Below, piece after piece: positions 34,485-46,958 of a stretch of DNA of 64,000 nucleotides (position 1 is its first letter; each line of letters opens with the position of its first letter). This stretch comes from Bathymodiolus brooksi (taxonomy: Eukaryota; Mollusca; Bivalvia; Mytilida; Modiolidae). The stretch covers positions 54,698,036 to 54,762,035 of the forward strand of contig OY804579.1 in the NCBI GenBank assembly GCA_963680875.1, read 5' to 3'. The notes beneath the pieces are model-generated. The model did not search any database and was not told where the DNA came from. It saw only the letters and a list, made by a program, of their open reading frames with translations. The position numbers were made by a program, and so were the translations under genes.

Positions 34485-34680
34485 AAAACCAGAGGCTCAC
34501 CTCAGCTTGTATAAATCTGCTGCTAAGATTTAAAAAATACTCTTCAATACAGCCTCTGTAAACATTTAGACCCAATTGGAGCAGAACTTGCATTTGTACT
34601 TATCTAAATCCATATATGATACTTTCTGTCAAATATTGCAAATGCAACATTTGTTTTTTTTTTTTTTTAAATAACTTGCT
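34485..34680 (+). repeat. 5' end fragment of the modular hairpin family
   Basis: 'ccagaggctcacctcagctt' resembles the 5' hairpin region of E2/E3 with the pairing lost. It is followed by 'cagcctctgtaaacatttag' and 'caattggagcagaacttgc'. No 3' end. Confidence 0.4.
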
Positions 34681-34740
34681 TAGGCCTGTCCAGATAAATA
34701 TTAAACCCTGTAAATAGTTTTATATTCTAACATTTAATAT

Positions 34741-34904
34741 ACAGTGAAACCTGTCTAGACCAAACCTCCTTGGGACCAACTTTTGTGCTTGGAATAAACA
34801 GGTGTTCTGTTTATTCAGGTTAAATTAACAAAGATTTTCTAATTTGGGACTTTATTGCAAACTTGCTATATACAAGATTCTGTTTTTATTCAGGTTTCTC
34901 TGTA
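34741..34904. mobile_element. MITE with CAGTGAAACCTG ends
   Basis: Left ACAGTGAAACCTGTCTAGAC, right (complement) ACAGAGAAACCTGAATAAAA. Inside is 'aaacaggtgttctgtttatt', itself partly self-complementary. The ends resemble those of 11681-11864, 54433-54612 and 61409-61588, but the interior differs. Confidence 0.7.
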
Positions 34905-34971
34905 CAAATATTCACAATCACAAGGTGTATATTTTTGTTGTAAAAGATTTCAATTTTGGTCCAAATAGCAT

Positions 34972-35536
34972 TTTCTCAATCAAGTCAATATTATAGAAAG
35001 AGACTTTAAACAGTTATAGTCAACAATTTCACCAATATCAACAATCGAACATTCACTTCTCACAAAAAAGACATTTGAAATCCACGTCCTGGCTTGGGAT
35101 AGACAGAAAATATGTTTGATATGCAGAATATCAATTACGGACCAATTTTCAATTTCGTCAGGAAAACAAAAAAGTGACGTCGCACACATTTATTTTTCCT
35201 TATGAGATATTTAAAATCATAATATTTTCATGTAAGTGTTTATATAATAATAATTGTATTGATTTAATACAAAATATATATTTTACCAGGGGGACGGTTT
35301 GTATAGGTTTTTATCCTGTTTGACTTGAGTTCATTTATGAATAAAATATATTTAAATCAAAACATTTTTCAATTTGACCAGGAAAACAATTAGGTCAGAA
35401 TACATCATATGTCACAGTCTTTTCTTGTGTTCAGTGAGTTAAGATGAGAAGAGGTGGTTGTTTGTTTTGTTGATATTGGTAGAATTGTTGATCATCACTG
35501 TTTAATCTTTCTTTTCATAATCAAGAAATTTTTCTT
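34972..35536. mobile_element. Inverted-repeat element with ~85-nt diverged arms
   Basis: Left arm 'gactttaaacagttatagtc' then 'aacaatttcaccaatatcaa' pairs with right arm 'ttgatattggtagaattgtt' then 'gatcatcactgtttaatctt'. Fragments of one arm occur at 15285-15345 and 31484-31560, so it is a dispersed family. The internal 'caatttcgtcaggaaaac' (about 35148) and 'caatttgaccaggaaaac' (about 35369) are direct repeats. Confidence 0.65.
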
Positions 35537-35596
35537 TCTAGAGTTAACACTGAATACATGCCCATCAAGGGTTGTTGATTTGACAGGAAAACATAC

Positions 35597-35767
35597 CAGA
35601 TTTATTCTGTCTACTGCCATGTTGATTGCGTCCGCCTCGTCCTCTTTGGTTTATCTGACTTCCCCTTCCTTTATTCTGATTCCCTTTTTGTTGGCCAGTT
35701 TTATTTCTACTACCTGGCAATACTTTCATCATAGGCTTCTTAAATACAAAGGCATCTTGAGCCGAGT
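35597..35767 (-). CDS. RNA-binding gene exon: RG/Q/N-rich segment (171 nt)
   Basis: Acceptor ATTCTTTAG, donor GTATGTTT. Enters and leaves in phase 1. Encodes DSAQDAFVFKKPMMKVLPG, then a basic Gln/Asn/Gly stretch with NKGRGSQINQ and RGRGGRNQHG. The RG motifs suggest RNA contact and arginine methylation. Translation past the donor runs on only a few codons, which supports the splice site. Confidence 0.75.
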
Positions 35768-36541
35768 CTAAAGAATAGTAAGACAAAATTTGTCAATATC
35801 TTTAGCCTTTGAATGATTCTCATTTAAAAATGTACTGTAATTGTGAATACAAACTTTTTATTGAAATATTCTAAGTGAAAAGGGGCAATAACTCTTTAAA
35901 AAAAGTCTGATCAAACTGCCATTATGAAATGCAAATCTTCATATAATATAAGCTAGAATGTAAATTTTGAGTAATTCCCATTTAAAATGTATGAGTTGTG
36001 TATACAAACAGATTTCTTCACTCGAGAATTTAAAAATTTTAAAGTTCAATATTTAGCAAGAATTTAAAAATTTTAAAGCTTAAGATTTAGCGAGAATTTT
36101 AAAATCAAAATATCGAGAGTGGAGAAAGATCGTAATTCACTGATAGCAGAAGGAGAATCTGTTTTTCCTAATACCAAAACTTCAAAAATATTATTTAAGT
36201 TGTTAACTTCCATCATAATCCACTGGTTGCAGAAAGAGAACCTATATTTCTCCTATTATTATTATGTAACGAGTAGCAATGGAAACTAAATTTGAAAAAC
36301 AAAATTCAGTTGTGCTAACTTGGCTATATCTGTGTGGAGACTGACAACAACAAACATCACTATAACATTACACAACTACACAATCTTGTTCTGGAATAGC
36401 ATTTGTGCTTTATGATTAAAGCAGCTTCATTGGTCAAGATTTGGTTTCTGATGTCCCTCCTCAAATTTTTGTGGTCACACATTGAATACAGATGATAGAT
36501 ATCCAAAAGTTATCAAAACAAAAACAATAAATAATATTTAC
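35768..36541 (-). other. Intron, 774 bp
   Basis: Donor GTAAAT, acceptor CTTTAG. Contains short AT repeats ('gaatttaaaaattttaaag' twice near 36024-36080) and no recognised element. Confidence 0.7.
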
Positions 36542-37812
36542 CTTGCATACCAGCATCTGACAAATATTCATTGTATGTTCTCTTTCCAGGTTGTTCAGTA
36601 AACGTCCTTTTTTCTGATTTGTAGTATCCATACGTTTCAGTCACACCAGAAGATCCCTTGCTATTGTATACTTCAGGGTAACCGATAGTCTGACTACTTT
36701 GATTCTGTCCATACATATCACTACTGCTTTTTCCATACATATCACTACTGCTTTTTCCATACATATCATCACTCTGGCTCTGACCATAGTAACCAGATTG
36801 TCCTTGACCATAATTACCGAGGCTAACTGGACTATAATTATCAGCACTACCTTGACCATAGTTATCAGTATAACCTTGACCATAACTTTCACTGCTACCT
36901 TGAGCATAATTGTCAGTGTGACCTTGACCGTAATTGTAAGTGCGACCTTGACCATAACTGTCAGTGCGACTTTGACCATAACTGTCAGTGCTACCTTGAC
37001 CATAACTGTCAGTGTGACCTTGACCATAAGTGTCAGTGCTGCCTTGACCATAATTGTCTATGCGACTTTGACCATAACTGTCACTGCTACTCTGACCATA
37101 ATTGCTATTGTGACCTTGACCATAACTGTCACTGCTTCCTTGGGTATAACTGTCACTATATCCTTGTACATAATCATTTCTACCTTGTCCATAGCCACTG
37201 TAATTATCTCTTCCGGTATTATTTTGGCCAACTTTTCCAGAATATCCATCATCCGATTTCTGACCAAATCTCGAATTATCTCTTTTTCCACCATGCAATT
37301 CCGATTTTTGACCAAATTTAGATTTTCTGTTATCACCATAAATTTTAAATGAATCTTGTCCAAAGCCAGTATTACGGTTTCCACCATAATTCAAATTGCC
37401 TCCACTTTCCAACAAGCTGATTGGCTTATTACCAATGCCAGCATTTTTCTTTCCTGAGGAGTTAAATTTATTTTCCCTAGCATTTCCAGTAGCCATCCCC
37501 TTTCTGTTTCCTTCCATATATTTCCCTTTAACAATAGCATTGTTTCTCTTTGCCTGAAGTTTTTGTCTGTTTAACCCTTGTACTGACTGCTGAATTCCTC
37601 CTCCAGAACCAATTTTTCTTCCTCCAGAACCTATATTTTTTCGTCCAGAACTCATATTTCCTCCTACAGAACCAATTTTCCTTCCTCCTGAACCCATATT
37701 TCTTCCTCCAGAACCTAAACTTCCTACTCCAGAACCTATACTTCTTCCTCCAGAACCTTTATTTCTTCCTTCAGATAAAGATCTGTGCCTATTACGATTA
37801 CCTTTACCTCCA
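36542..37812 (-). CDS. RNA-binding gene exon: GSGGR and YGQG prion-like domain (1,271 nt)
   Basis: Largest exon, open for its full 423 codons. Acceptor TTTAAATAG, donor GTAAAT, phases 2 in and 1 out. First part: KGNRNRHRSLSEG, then about nine Gly-Ser-Gly-Gly-Arg units. Middle: basic and Asn-rich (RQKLQAKRNNAIV), then FGQ-type spacers (NTGFGQDSF, SKFGQKSE, SRFGQKSD). Last part, 36750-37200: about 25 units of an eight-residue motif close to S-T-D-S-Y-G-Q-G, then DMYGKSS repeats and a unique end (RTYNEYLSDAGMQ). Tyr, Gly, Gln, Ser and Asp dominate, as in prion-like domains of FUS-class proteins. The 24-nt DNA repeat keeps frame, so length variation between individuals would be tolerated. Confidence 0.85.
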
Positions 37813-37994
37813 CTATTTAAAAAAAATGCACAAATATAACATGTTGTGAATATACATTGGTTTTAAATGATAGTTCAATTTGATATGTGTCTAAACAACA
37901 TTCAAGAAGATTTTGTGACGATTCAGTTCCACAACAGCTCACCCGATTTAGAACAGAAAAAATAGCACAAATTCCATAGTGAAATCTCTAATAA

Positions 37995-38870
37995 ACTAGA
38001 ACTGTGAGTGACCTCACTGAGTGATCCCCCCCCCTTTGCAATACTATGATGTTCAAACTTTGGAATACAGGTATATTAGCAAGTTACCTATGAAAAAAGA
38101 ACGGATATGGAGTTATGTCAAGGAGACAACATCCTATCTCCAAAATAAACTAACCAAGAACATACATCTAGGGGTCGCCACAAGGTCTTCAACAAAGTGG
38201 GATTGTTTAAAACCAATACGGTTTCATCAGTATACATGAGGATTACAACATTTCCTAACTTTTTTACAAGAGGATATAGGTCACATCAAATGTTATTGAT
38301 TCAAAATTAATTATTTATTCTCGAGTAGTTTTTATATTGGGAACATCACCTTCCAAATTTTTGACAGGAACCATATTCCTTCATGCACATCTGCAGGCAG
38401 TGTATTACAACTGTGTAAAGTTTCATTTAAATCCAATGAGCCGTTTAGGAGGAGTTGCACTTACAAGCCCATCTCTCCATACAGAACATATTTCAGAGTA
38501 CAAGTTAAATTATCTCCCCTTCCAAATTTTGGACAGCAACCATATTCCTTCATTTACATCTGCAGGTAGTGTATTACAACTGTGTAAAGTTTCATAAAAA
38601 TCCAATTGGCTGTTTAGGAGGAGTTGCGCTTACAAGGTACATGCCCTCCTTCTTTTCGTGAAAGTACAAGTTGAATTATCTCGCCTTCCAAATTTTGGAC
38701 AGCGACCACATTTGTTCATGCACATCTGCAGGTAGTGTACTACAACTGTGTAAAGTTTCACAAAACTCCAATAAGTCGTTTAGGAGGAGTTGCGCTTACA
38801 AGGTACATGGACGGACGGACAGGGCGATTCCTATATACCCCCCCAAACTTTGTATAATAATACATAATTT
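37995..38870 (+). mobile_element. Monomer-based element with CCCCC/GGACGG ends, copy 2
   Basis: Left 'gtgacctcactgagtgatcc' then a run of C; right 'acatggacggacggacaggg' then 'ctatatacccccc'. The core has three ~167-bp monomers marked by 'catattccttcatgcacatc' and variants at 38371, 38540 and 38706, each with 'tacaactgtgtaaagtttca' and 'aggaggagttgc'. Same plan as 17575-17965 and 57001-57560, but the monomer sequence is different. Confidence 0.65.
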
Positions 38871-40812
38871 TCAGAGAAGATTATTTAGAAATCGACCAAT
38901 CAGAAACAAGAATTACCTATGAAGGCCATGTTTGTTAACTGATCAGAACTAAATTAGCAATTTTAATAGAGGACCTTCCATAGATGCTTCATACCAAGTT
39001 TCAGTTCATTTGGCCAAGTGGTTTCAGAGGAATATACTTTTTTAGATATCGACCAATCAGAAACAAGAATTGTCTGTGGCAGACATGTTTGCAATCGGAT
39101 CAGGACGAAATAAAGAATCTTTATAGAGGACCATCAATAGATGCTTCCTACCAAGTTTCGGTTCAATTGGCCAATCAGTTTCAGAGGAACAGATTTTTTT
39201 TAGAATTTGACCAATCAGAAACAAGAATTGCCTGTGGCGGCCATGTTTGTTAACGGATCAGAACTAAATGAGCATATTTATAGAGGACCTTCCATACATG
39301 CTTCCTACCAATTTTCGGTTCATTTGGCCAATCGGTTTCAGAGAAAAAGATCATTTAGAAATCGACCAATCAGAAACAAGAATTGTCTATGGCGGCCATG
39401 TGTTAACGGATCAGGACAACATGAGCAATCTCTATAGATGCTTACTACCAAGTTTCAGTTCATTTGGCCAAGGGGTTTCAGAGGAAAAGATTTAGAAAAA
39501 TCGTCCAATCAGAAACAAGAATTGCCTGTGGCAGCCATGTTTGTTGATGAATCGGGACAAGATGAGCAATCTTTATAGAGGGCCTCTATGGATGCTTCCT
39601 ACCAAGTTTCAGTTCATTTGGCCAATCGGTTTCAGAGAAGAAGATTATTTAGAAATCGACCAATCAGAAACAAGAATTGTCTATGGTGGCCCATGTTTGT
39701 TAACGGATCGGAACGACATGAGCAATCTTTATAGAGGACCTTCTATAGATGCTTACTACTAAGTTTCAGTTCATTTGGCCAAGGGGTTTCAGAGGAAAAG
39801 ATTTAAAAAAAATTGTCTAATCAGAAACAAGAATTGCCTGTGGTGGCCATATTTGTTGATGAATTGGGATAAGTGGAGCAATCATTATAGAGGATCTTCT
39901 ATGGATGCTTCATACCAAGTTTCAGTTCATTTGGCAAAGCGGTTTCAGAGAAGATTATTTAGAAACCAACCAATCAGAAACAAGAATTGTCTATGGTGGC
40001 CATTTTGGTTAGCGGATCGGGACCAAATGAGCAATCTTTATAGAAGACCTTCCATAGATGCTTCCTACCAAGTTTCGGTTTATTTGGCCAAGCGGTTTCA
40101 GAGCAGAATTTTTTTTAGAAATCAACCAATCATAAATAAGAATTGGCTGTGGCGGCCATATTTGTTGATGAATTGGGACAAGAGGAGCAATCATTATAGA
40201 GGATCTTCTATGGATGCTTCATACCAAGTTTCAGTTCATTTGGCAAAGCGGTTTCAGAGGAGAAGATTATTTAGAAATCAACCAATCAGAAACAAGAATT
40301 GTCTATGGTGGCCATTTTGGTTAGCGGATCGGGACCAAATGAGCAATCTTTATAGAAGACCTTCCATAGATGCTTCCTACCAAGTTTCGGTTTATTTGGC
40401 CAAGCGGTTTCAGAGCAGAATTTTTTTTAGAAATCAACCAATCATAAATAAGAATTGGCTGTGGCGGCCATGTTTGTTAATGGACCGGGACGAAATTAGC
40501 AATCTTTATATAGGAACTTCCATAGATGCTTCCTACCAGGTTTCAGTTCATTTGGCCAAGCGGTTTCAGAGGAGAAGATTTAAAAAAATCGTCCAATCAG
40601 AAACAAGAATTGCCTGTGGCGGCCATGTTTGTTAATGAATCGGGACAAAATGAGCAGTCTTTATAGAGGACCTTCCTTGGATGCTTCCTACCAAGTTTCA
40701 GTTCATTTGGCCAAGAGGTTTCAGAGGAGAAGATTAAAATATGAAAAGTTAACAGACGATGGATGCCAAGTAATGACAAAAGCTCACTTTGCCTTTGGCA
40801 AGGTGAGCTAAA
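38871..40812 (+). mobile_element. Modular hairpin-ended repeat E4 with ~12 tandem modules
   Basis: About twelve ~155-bp modules with 'gaccaatcagaaacaagaat', 'ggcggccatgtttgtta', 'gagcaatctttatagagg' and 'gatgcttcctaccaagtttc'; the 'catgtttgtt' anchors start near 38927 and end near 40626. A two-module block near 39841-40140 is repeated almost exactly at 40143-40445, so it expanded recently. The end has the hairpin at 40781-40809 (AGCTCACTTTGCC, TTT, GGCAAGGTGAGCT; one T opposite G). No 5' hairpin is visible: the left end abuts the preceding element. The 286-codon plus-strand open frame at 39775-40635 follows the repeats and is not a gene. Confidence 0.8.
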
Positions 40813-40939
40813 AAAAAACCAGCAGCTCTAATGAGGAAGTTTTTTAAGAATGGTCATTGGTGGCTGGTTGCAAGCAAAATATCAGTCCATAATACATTAA
40901 AGTGCCTTAAACCTACCAAATTTATTGTTTGTAAACTTG

Positions 40940-41000
40940 TTCCGAATACAGCTGAAATACTGCTCACTTGATGTTAAACAATCAATGATTCATTAAATCA
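40940..41000 (+). repeat. SINE tail scrap
   Basis: 'acagctgaaatactgctcac' and 'ttgatgttaaacaatcaatg' are close to the ends of molluscan-type SINE tails seen here at 50101-50160. Confidence 0.5.
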
Positions 41001-42257
41001 GTATATGAAGAAAACACATCGACATGATCTATGAAGGTCTACCTAAAGAAGCTACATTGCATGTAGACAAAACATGTGAAGTACCACGTTATTGATGACC
41101 AATTGGCACTCTAATTTCCAAATGAGATAAGCTGCATACTTGAATTGACAAACACACTTTTGAGAACGAAATTGAATTGGTCAATTCACAATGACCTATG
41201 TTAAAACAAGAGGATCACCCACGTCTTCATTACTAACATGGTTATTCAAATACAGTTGTGTTCAATCTAGTTTTTGAGAAATACTGTACATTTCATTCAT
41301 TTTCATATCAAGTTCTATGTCCATTGATTTAGGGCTTTAAAAGACAAATAATTTAAATTATTTCTTCATAGGGTCATTTGTTAAATTTGCCACAAAAATG
41401 TCTCAACTAACAACTGCCTCAAATACAATCAACTTGTTACCAATTCTTGTAGCAAAGTCTTTGAACAGTGTGGTAACCATTTTGGAGTGTAAAAAATTCT
41501 GTTGATATAATTTGCTTAATTTACACATTTTTTACAGAATTTTTGTAATGTAAACTTTTATTGTCGTTTTTTTTTTGTGGGGGAAAGGATGTATGTGTAG
41601 GTATTTTTCTTAATCTTTAAAGCATCTTACCTGATGAAATCATGCAAAGATTTAACAGCCAACCCTTCTTAATTTCCGTTTGAAGTTCTTATTATTCAAT
41701 GATCATTCCTAGTATGGACCAAGATTTACATTGTGTTGGGTGAGGTTATTGGTGCTTGTCTTCACTTTCAGTTATATCATGACTACCAAATCTATTAGGG
41801 GGATGAAGTCTAGTCAGATATAACTGACAAGTGAAACCACGTTAAGCAGGTATTTGAAACCACAGCATTTAAGGTGGATAACAGGGCTTCAAAGCTACAT
41901 TAGTGATATCAGGCTTGTGGTCAATAGTGAATAACCTAAACCATCTGGCTACATGGAACCCTTCAATTAATGAAGAGTTCTTGAAAATAATAACAGATTC
42001 TTTGACATTAATATTACAATAATAGTCAAATATATATACATGTTCAATGCAAGATATAATGTCTATGCATAACATGGAGTCATTTAAAAAAAAGACTTAG
42101 AAATAATTTCCATGAACTAGAAAGATTCGAACATTGTATTTGGCAATATCCAGTATGATGTGTATACCAACATCATATAAAATGTAACTGGTATACATTT
42201 ATGAGCAACATTTCTTGTATTACTGAGAATACTGCAATCGATTGATTTTTAAATGAG

Positions 42258-42312
42258 GGTTAGGGTTATGGTGTTTAACGCCACTTTCAACAATATTTCA
42301 GTTATATCGTAT
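42258..42312 (-). repeat. SINE tail fragment
   Basis: 'ggtgtttaacgccactttc' then 'aacaatatttcagttatatc' on the plus strand; a very close match to the family tail. A weaker scrap lies near 41740-41795. Confidence 0.7.
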
Positions 42313-42778
42313 TTTTAAATGACAATTGGCAACGTTTCAATTGTTGCACGTTGGAAATCATTATAATAGTACAGCTTGTCATTAAGATGAAGCCACACAG
42401 CATATTAACATGATCTATTAGAAATCACCATCTTAGTATATAGCTTGTCACTTCATGATGAAAGTTTACAGCATACTTCATATAATTTAGTCAAATCTGC
42501 TCATGCAGTCACCACTATTAAACAATAACATTGAATAATAGGTCACTATTTAAAGGTCACAGTGATAACAAATAAGTACAAAGTAACCTTATTTAAGTAG
42601 TCATCTGTCTTATGTGGTAACTTTTCCTGTGACTGACCCCTCAATACAGGTTGAGAATCCAAAGATTAGAATATTAAAACAGACTGCAGATAATCTTTTG
42701 AATTCATTCAATACATACCCAGATAAAATATAAGAGAAAACTTTGAGGGTGTACAAAAAAATTATTTTCCTTGTACCA

Positions 42779-42985
42779 AGTCATTCATAGAAATAATTCT
42801 CAGAATGATGTTTTCTTGGGGGTTTTTTTTGTAAGAAAAGGAGGGGGTTCTCTGCATAATCATATGAAGTGATGTTATTGAGAAACAATCATTCATAGAA
42901 ATAATTCTCAGAATGACACATTTTATGGGAATATTTTTTTTTTTGGAAAAGGAGTGTGGTTCTCTGCATAATAATATGCAGTTTT
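42779..42985 (+). repeat. 109-bp tandem duplication
   Basis: 'tcattcatagaaataattct' then 'cagaatga' occurs at 42781 and 42890, followed in both copies by a T run, 'aaaggag' and 'ttctctgcataat'. Outside these boxes the copies differ, so the duplication is old or gap-rich. Confidence 0.8.
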
Positions 42986-43277
42986 CACATTGCAGAAAAC
43001 TATTGGAAAAATACACACTGGACTTGATAATGAAATTACTCCATTACGAATATTTACATTTGGCTATCTACTGCATCAAGTGCTGACTCGAACAAGCCCA
43101 CTACTGAGTCTTTCTTTTCATTACTGTAAATATAGTATCAGAAAATTCATAATCAAAATAAAACAGGAAGTAATATTACATTCCAACTAACCTGCTAAAA
43201 TAATTTTAAAGAAATACAACACAAAATTGATCGACTATAATGGTAATGGTTGCTGATTTTCTGACAACTCACAAGTA

Positions 43278-43342
43278 GGATTAGGTTGTTTGATGGTGTC
43301 TAATGCCACTTTCAACAATATTTCAGTTATATCGTGGTGAGA
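43278..43342 (-). repeat. SINE tail fragment
   Basis: 'ggtgtctaatgccactttc' then 'aacaatatttcagttatatc' and GTGGTG. Directly followed by a short duplication of 'caattacaggt'. Confidence 0.65.
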
Positions 43343-43679
43343 AGGAATAGGCAAAGGTGAAGAGGTTAAGACCCCTACCTCAATTACAGGTTGAGGTTAA
43401 GACTTCTACTTCAATTACAGGTCATGTTTTTTTCCTTCAAAATTGTTTACAAATCTGATCAACCTCAAATTTGAATTCATCCATTGTATTTTAATACGTG
43501 AAAACATATATGTATAAAGGAAACAAAATGAATTCATTGATAACAAAAATCTATACAATGATTCTTGTAATTGTCATACAATGTAACTCAATTGAAGGGT
43601 ACTTCATCACCAAGCAAAAGTAAATATTCCATATTGTGTCCTTATGTTGCACTAAAGGAATATAAATAAATGCTTCAAT

Positions 43680-44580
43680 TTGTTTTTGTGGGATCATTAA
43701 GATCCAACTTTAATATGCATACAAGAATGCAATTTCATAGATGAATTTACATGGTTCTTGTGTGACCCTGGAGTAAAAGCATGCAACTCAATGGTAGCAC
43801 AGCTGTTTATGAATGTAATAACATGTTTCATTTGCGATCATCAAGAGTGCAAGACTAGGGATGAAAATACATGTTTATTAACAGCTCATGTATGTGATTA
43901 TCTCACATACGGTAGTTGTATATGAATGTAATAACATGTTTGTCATGCGATCATTAAGATCCAATATAAAAATACATGTATATTTACAGTTCATACAACA
44001 GTGATTATCTCACATATGGTAGTTCTTTATGAATGTAATAAAATGCTTGTCATGCGATCATTAAGATCCAATATAAAAAACATCCTGGAGTTGAGCGTGT
44101 GACTCCATGTTTATTTACAATTCATTCAACAATGACAATCACACGGATGGCACAACTGTTTATGAATGTAATAACAAGTTTCTTGTGCAATCATAAAATT
44201 CCGATATCAAAACATACTGAAGTAAGAGCACAAGACAACATGAAAATACATGTACATGTATATTTACAGTTCATCAAAGAGTGATAATCACACACATGGT
44301 AGTTGTTTATGAATGTAACAACACGTTTCCAGTGTGATCATTAAGATCTAATATACAAACTTCCTGGAGTAAGACAGTGACTCCATAGATAAAAATACAC
44401 ATGTATTTACACACAGATGGTAAAGCTACTGTGTGTGTACATTTCTTGTGTGATCATTAAGATTCAATATACAAACTTCCAACAATATGAGCATGAGACT
44501 CCTTGGATGAAAATACAGTACATACAATAATGATAATCACACAATGTTACAGTTGTTTATGGATGTAATAACACTGGTTG
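43680..44580 (+). repeat. Degenerate tandem array, ~110-150 bp units
   Basis: 'tttatgaatgtaataac' or a variant recurs near 43808, 43922, 44030, 44159, 44308 and 44568. It is usually followed by 'gtgatcattaagatccaata' and 'acatgtatatttacagttca'. Strong divergence and unequal spacing show an old array. Confidence 0.8.
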
Positions 44581-45409
44581 CTAAACATTCATAACTATAC
44601 AGTACAATTGTCAATCCACTGTTATACAACTACAGAACAGTAATTAACAACATTTGCTATTTCTATTAACTACTGCAATACATTCAAGTGGTTTTAAACA
44701 CACTGCCAATAGTGTATTGATATAGTTTATTACACAAGATTTAATTATCTTGAACTCTACACAAAAGTTTAATATATCAATCATGTCAAAACAGAAGTTG
44801 TTTCACATGACAAGTTTACTTTGTACCATTTGATACATGTCAAGAAACGACCAGCAACCATTACCAATGAAAATTTCATAAAAATCGAAAAACTAAACAT
44901 ATTTTATACATAATTTTATTATGTTTTTTTGTTTCATTATTATACAATTTTTCTGACAACAAATTGATGATTGACAATATAAAATGAGTGAAATATTAAA
45001 ATGCAAATGGATGAAAATGATCATGATTATTAAATATTACTACCCAAAAACAAAGAAAAAAAGATTAGTAATTATTTCATCAACCTTCTATAGGTTAAAC
45101 TAATAAAAAAAAATTGTCTTTTAGACCTTCAATACCAATATTTCATCAATAAACTTTAAAATTACAGTTGTTTCAATTTAACATTAAAAAATTTCATTTT
45201 TTTTTTTTCAAAAAAGAAAAACCCTTCTAATATAAGTAAATAAGAATAATAATGTACATTGTAAAAGTTGACAAACAAAAAGCAATATATAACATTGTAG
45301 CTGGAATAAACTATACAATTTCTTTTCTTCCCTACAAATTCATATGTTGTATTGTCTTCATTTATTTTGTCCACAATGTAAAAAACCAAGATAAATCCAA
45401 TCTCAGTAC

Positions 45410-45444
45410 CTTCCAAATGATCCCCTTCTTTGTACGTGTCCACC
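45410..45444 (-). CDS. RNA-binding gene micro-exon (35 nt)
   Basis: Acceptor TTTCTTTTATAG, donor GTACTG. Enters in phase 0, encodes GGHVQRRGSFG and leaves two bases (AG), which join T of the next exon to give Ser before GGKGNRN. It was found because the 26-nt exon (phase 0 out) cannot join the 1,271-nt exon (phase 2 in) without an extra 35-nt-type exon. Confidence 0.75.
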
Positions 45445-46958
45445 CTATAAAAGAAATATTACTTGAAACATTGTTATTAATTAGTGGAAAAATGACAAAA
45501 TTACTGTACAACAATAATTTGATGTCTTCGAAAATGCTGTTAAATTTAATGTAATTTATTGTGAAAACAGATTTTTATTTTAACAATTTTAGCATTTCAC
45601 AATCCCCTACATCAACATCATATTTTGTTTTTCATTATTTGTTGTAAATTGGAAAAGAAAACTAGAAGCTCAGTGTGCTGAGCCTGTGACGCTCACTTGT
45701 AGGACAAACTAGAAACAAGAATTGCTTGTACACGGATCGGGACCAAATGAGCAATATTTTTTAGAACCTTCCATAGATGCTTCCTACAAAGTTTCGGTTC
45801 ATTTGGCCAAGCGGTTTTAGAGGAGAAGAATTTTTAGAAATTGACCAACCCGTAACAAGAATTGCATATGGCGACCATGTTTGTACATGGATCGGGACAA
45901 AATGAGCAATCTTTATAGAGAACCTTTCATATCAGTGTTCTCGCTAGCCCGTTTTTACAGGGCGCAGCGCCCGCCCTTGTCAGTGTGACGCCCTGCCCTT
46001 TTTCTCTATTTGTAGCAGCGCCCTGCCCTTTGTGACTAACGTGGATGTCTTTTTCCATACCTGTTACTAGTTCATAATAATAGATTTTTCATATTAAATG
46101 CTCAAGTCACGATTAGCGTTATTGTGTAAGACCGCCATTTTTTTTTTACAGGTAAGCTGTTCACGTGATGATTTATTATTGTTGTTTTGGTTTATTTGGG
46201 TTTTTCTTATTTATATTAAATATTTAAAATTGCTTACTATAGAAAATACTGTTTTAATCTTTCAGTTTTATAAATAAATAATCATGATTTTGAAAATTAT
46301 TGAATTATGAAGTACTGGTTCCCAGCATATATTTCTGTCAACATTGGTTTAACGTGCGGTAACAGATCAAGGTAAACACATGCTGATCGTGTAATTAGGC
46401 TATTTATAGCTTTCGGCGAGTGATTGAAGTTGAATTTTAACGTTTTGTCAGGAAATTTCATTCTTCTAATCATAATGATTAATTCTAATTACGATGACAA
46501 TTAAGATAACAATAGCTGTTGAAAGAAAGTAAAAAAACTCGATCATTTAATATAATTTTTTTTTTTTTTAATTTCACCCACAAAGGACGGAAATATTTAA
46601 ATGGATATTAAAGCTCGTTTTAACATATATTTTTTCAACTGGTGACGAAGGTTGTTTCTTTTCAATTTAATTGTAAAAACAATCCAAAAATACTTTGCAG
46701 TATGCATTTCCACAGTGTTTGAATGGAGATTATATTAATATGAATGTCTTTGAATAAAGTTACCTATAGTTATACTAATATAAAAAAAAGAAAGTTTGAA
46801 GTATAACTATATTACAGTTGTGGAAATATGCAATTGTAAGAAGTAGAGGTAGAAAATACATAATTAAACAATAAAAAACATTGCTTATTGACTTCTATTT
46901 ACTGAATAGAAGTGCCCTTTTCAAGTCAATCTTTGTGCATTAAAGTGCCCTCCCTTTT

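Larger units (their letters stand above)
33905..35596 (-). other. Intron with SINE, MITE and inverted-repeat insertions
   Basis: Proposed intron between the exon at 35597-35767 and the candidate terminal exon. Inserted elements are listed separately. The remaining sequence is AT-rich. Confidence 0.4.
37813..45409 (-). other. 7.6-kb intron filled with repeats
   Basis: Donor GTACTG, acceptor AAATAG. Holds the GGGGGTAT-type element, E4, SINE fragments and a degenerate tandem array, all listed separately. The 41.0-42.2, 42.3-42.7 and 44.6-45.4 kb parts are AT-rich with nothing recognised. Confidence 0.65.

Noticed and set aside
36699..37352. 217-codon plus-strand frame rich in Ile/Thr (and other frames at 36641-37387)
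   Set aside because: Antisense and out-of-frame shadows of the YGQG coding repeat, which is better supported by splice sites and phase.
39775..40635. 286-codon plus-strand open frame
   Set aside because: It runs through ~155-bp modules of element E4. Similar peptides arise in several frames from the same DNA motif, and no domain is recognisable.
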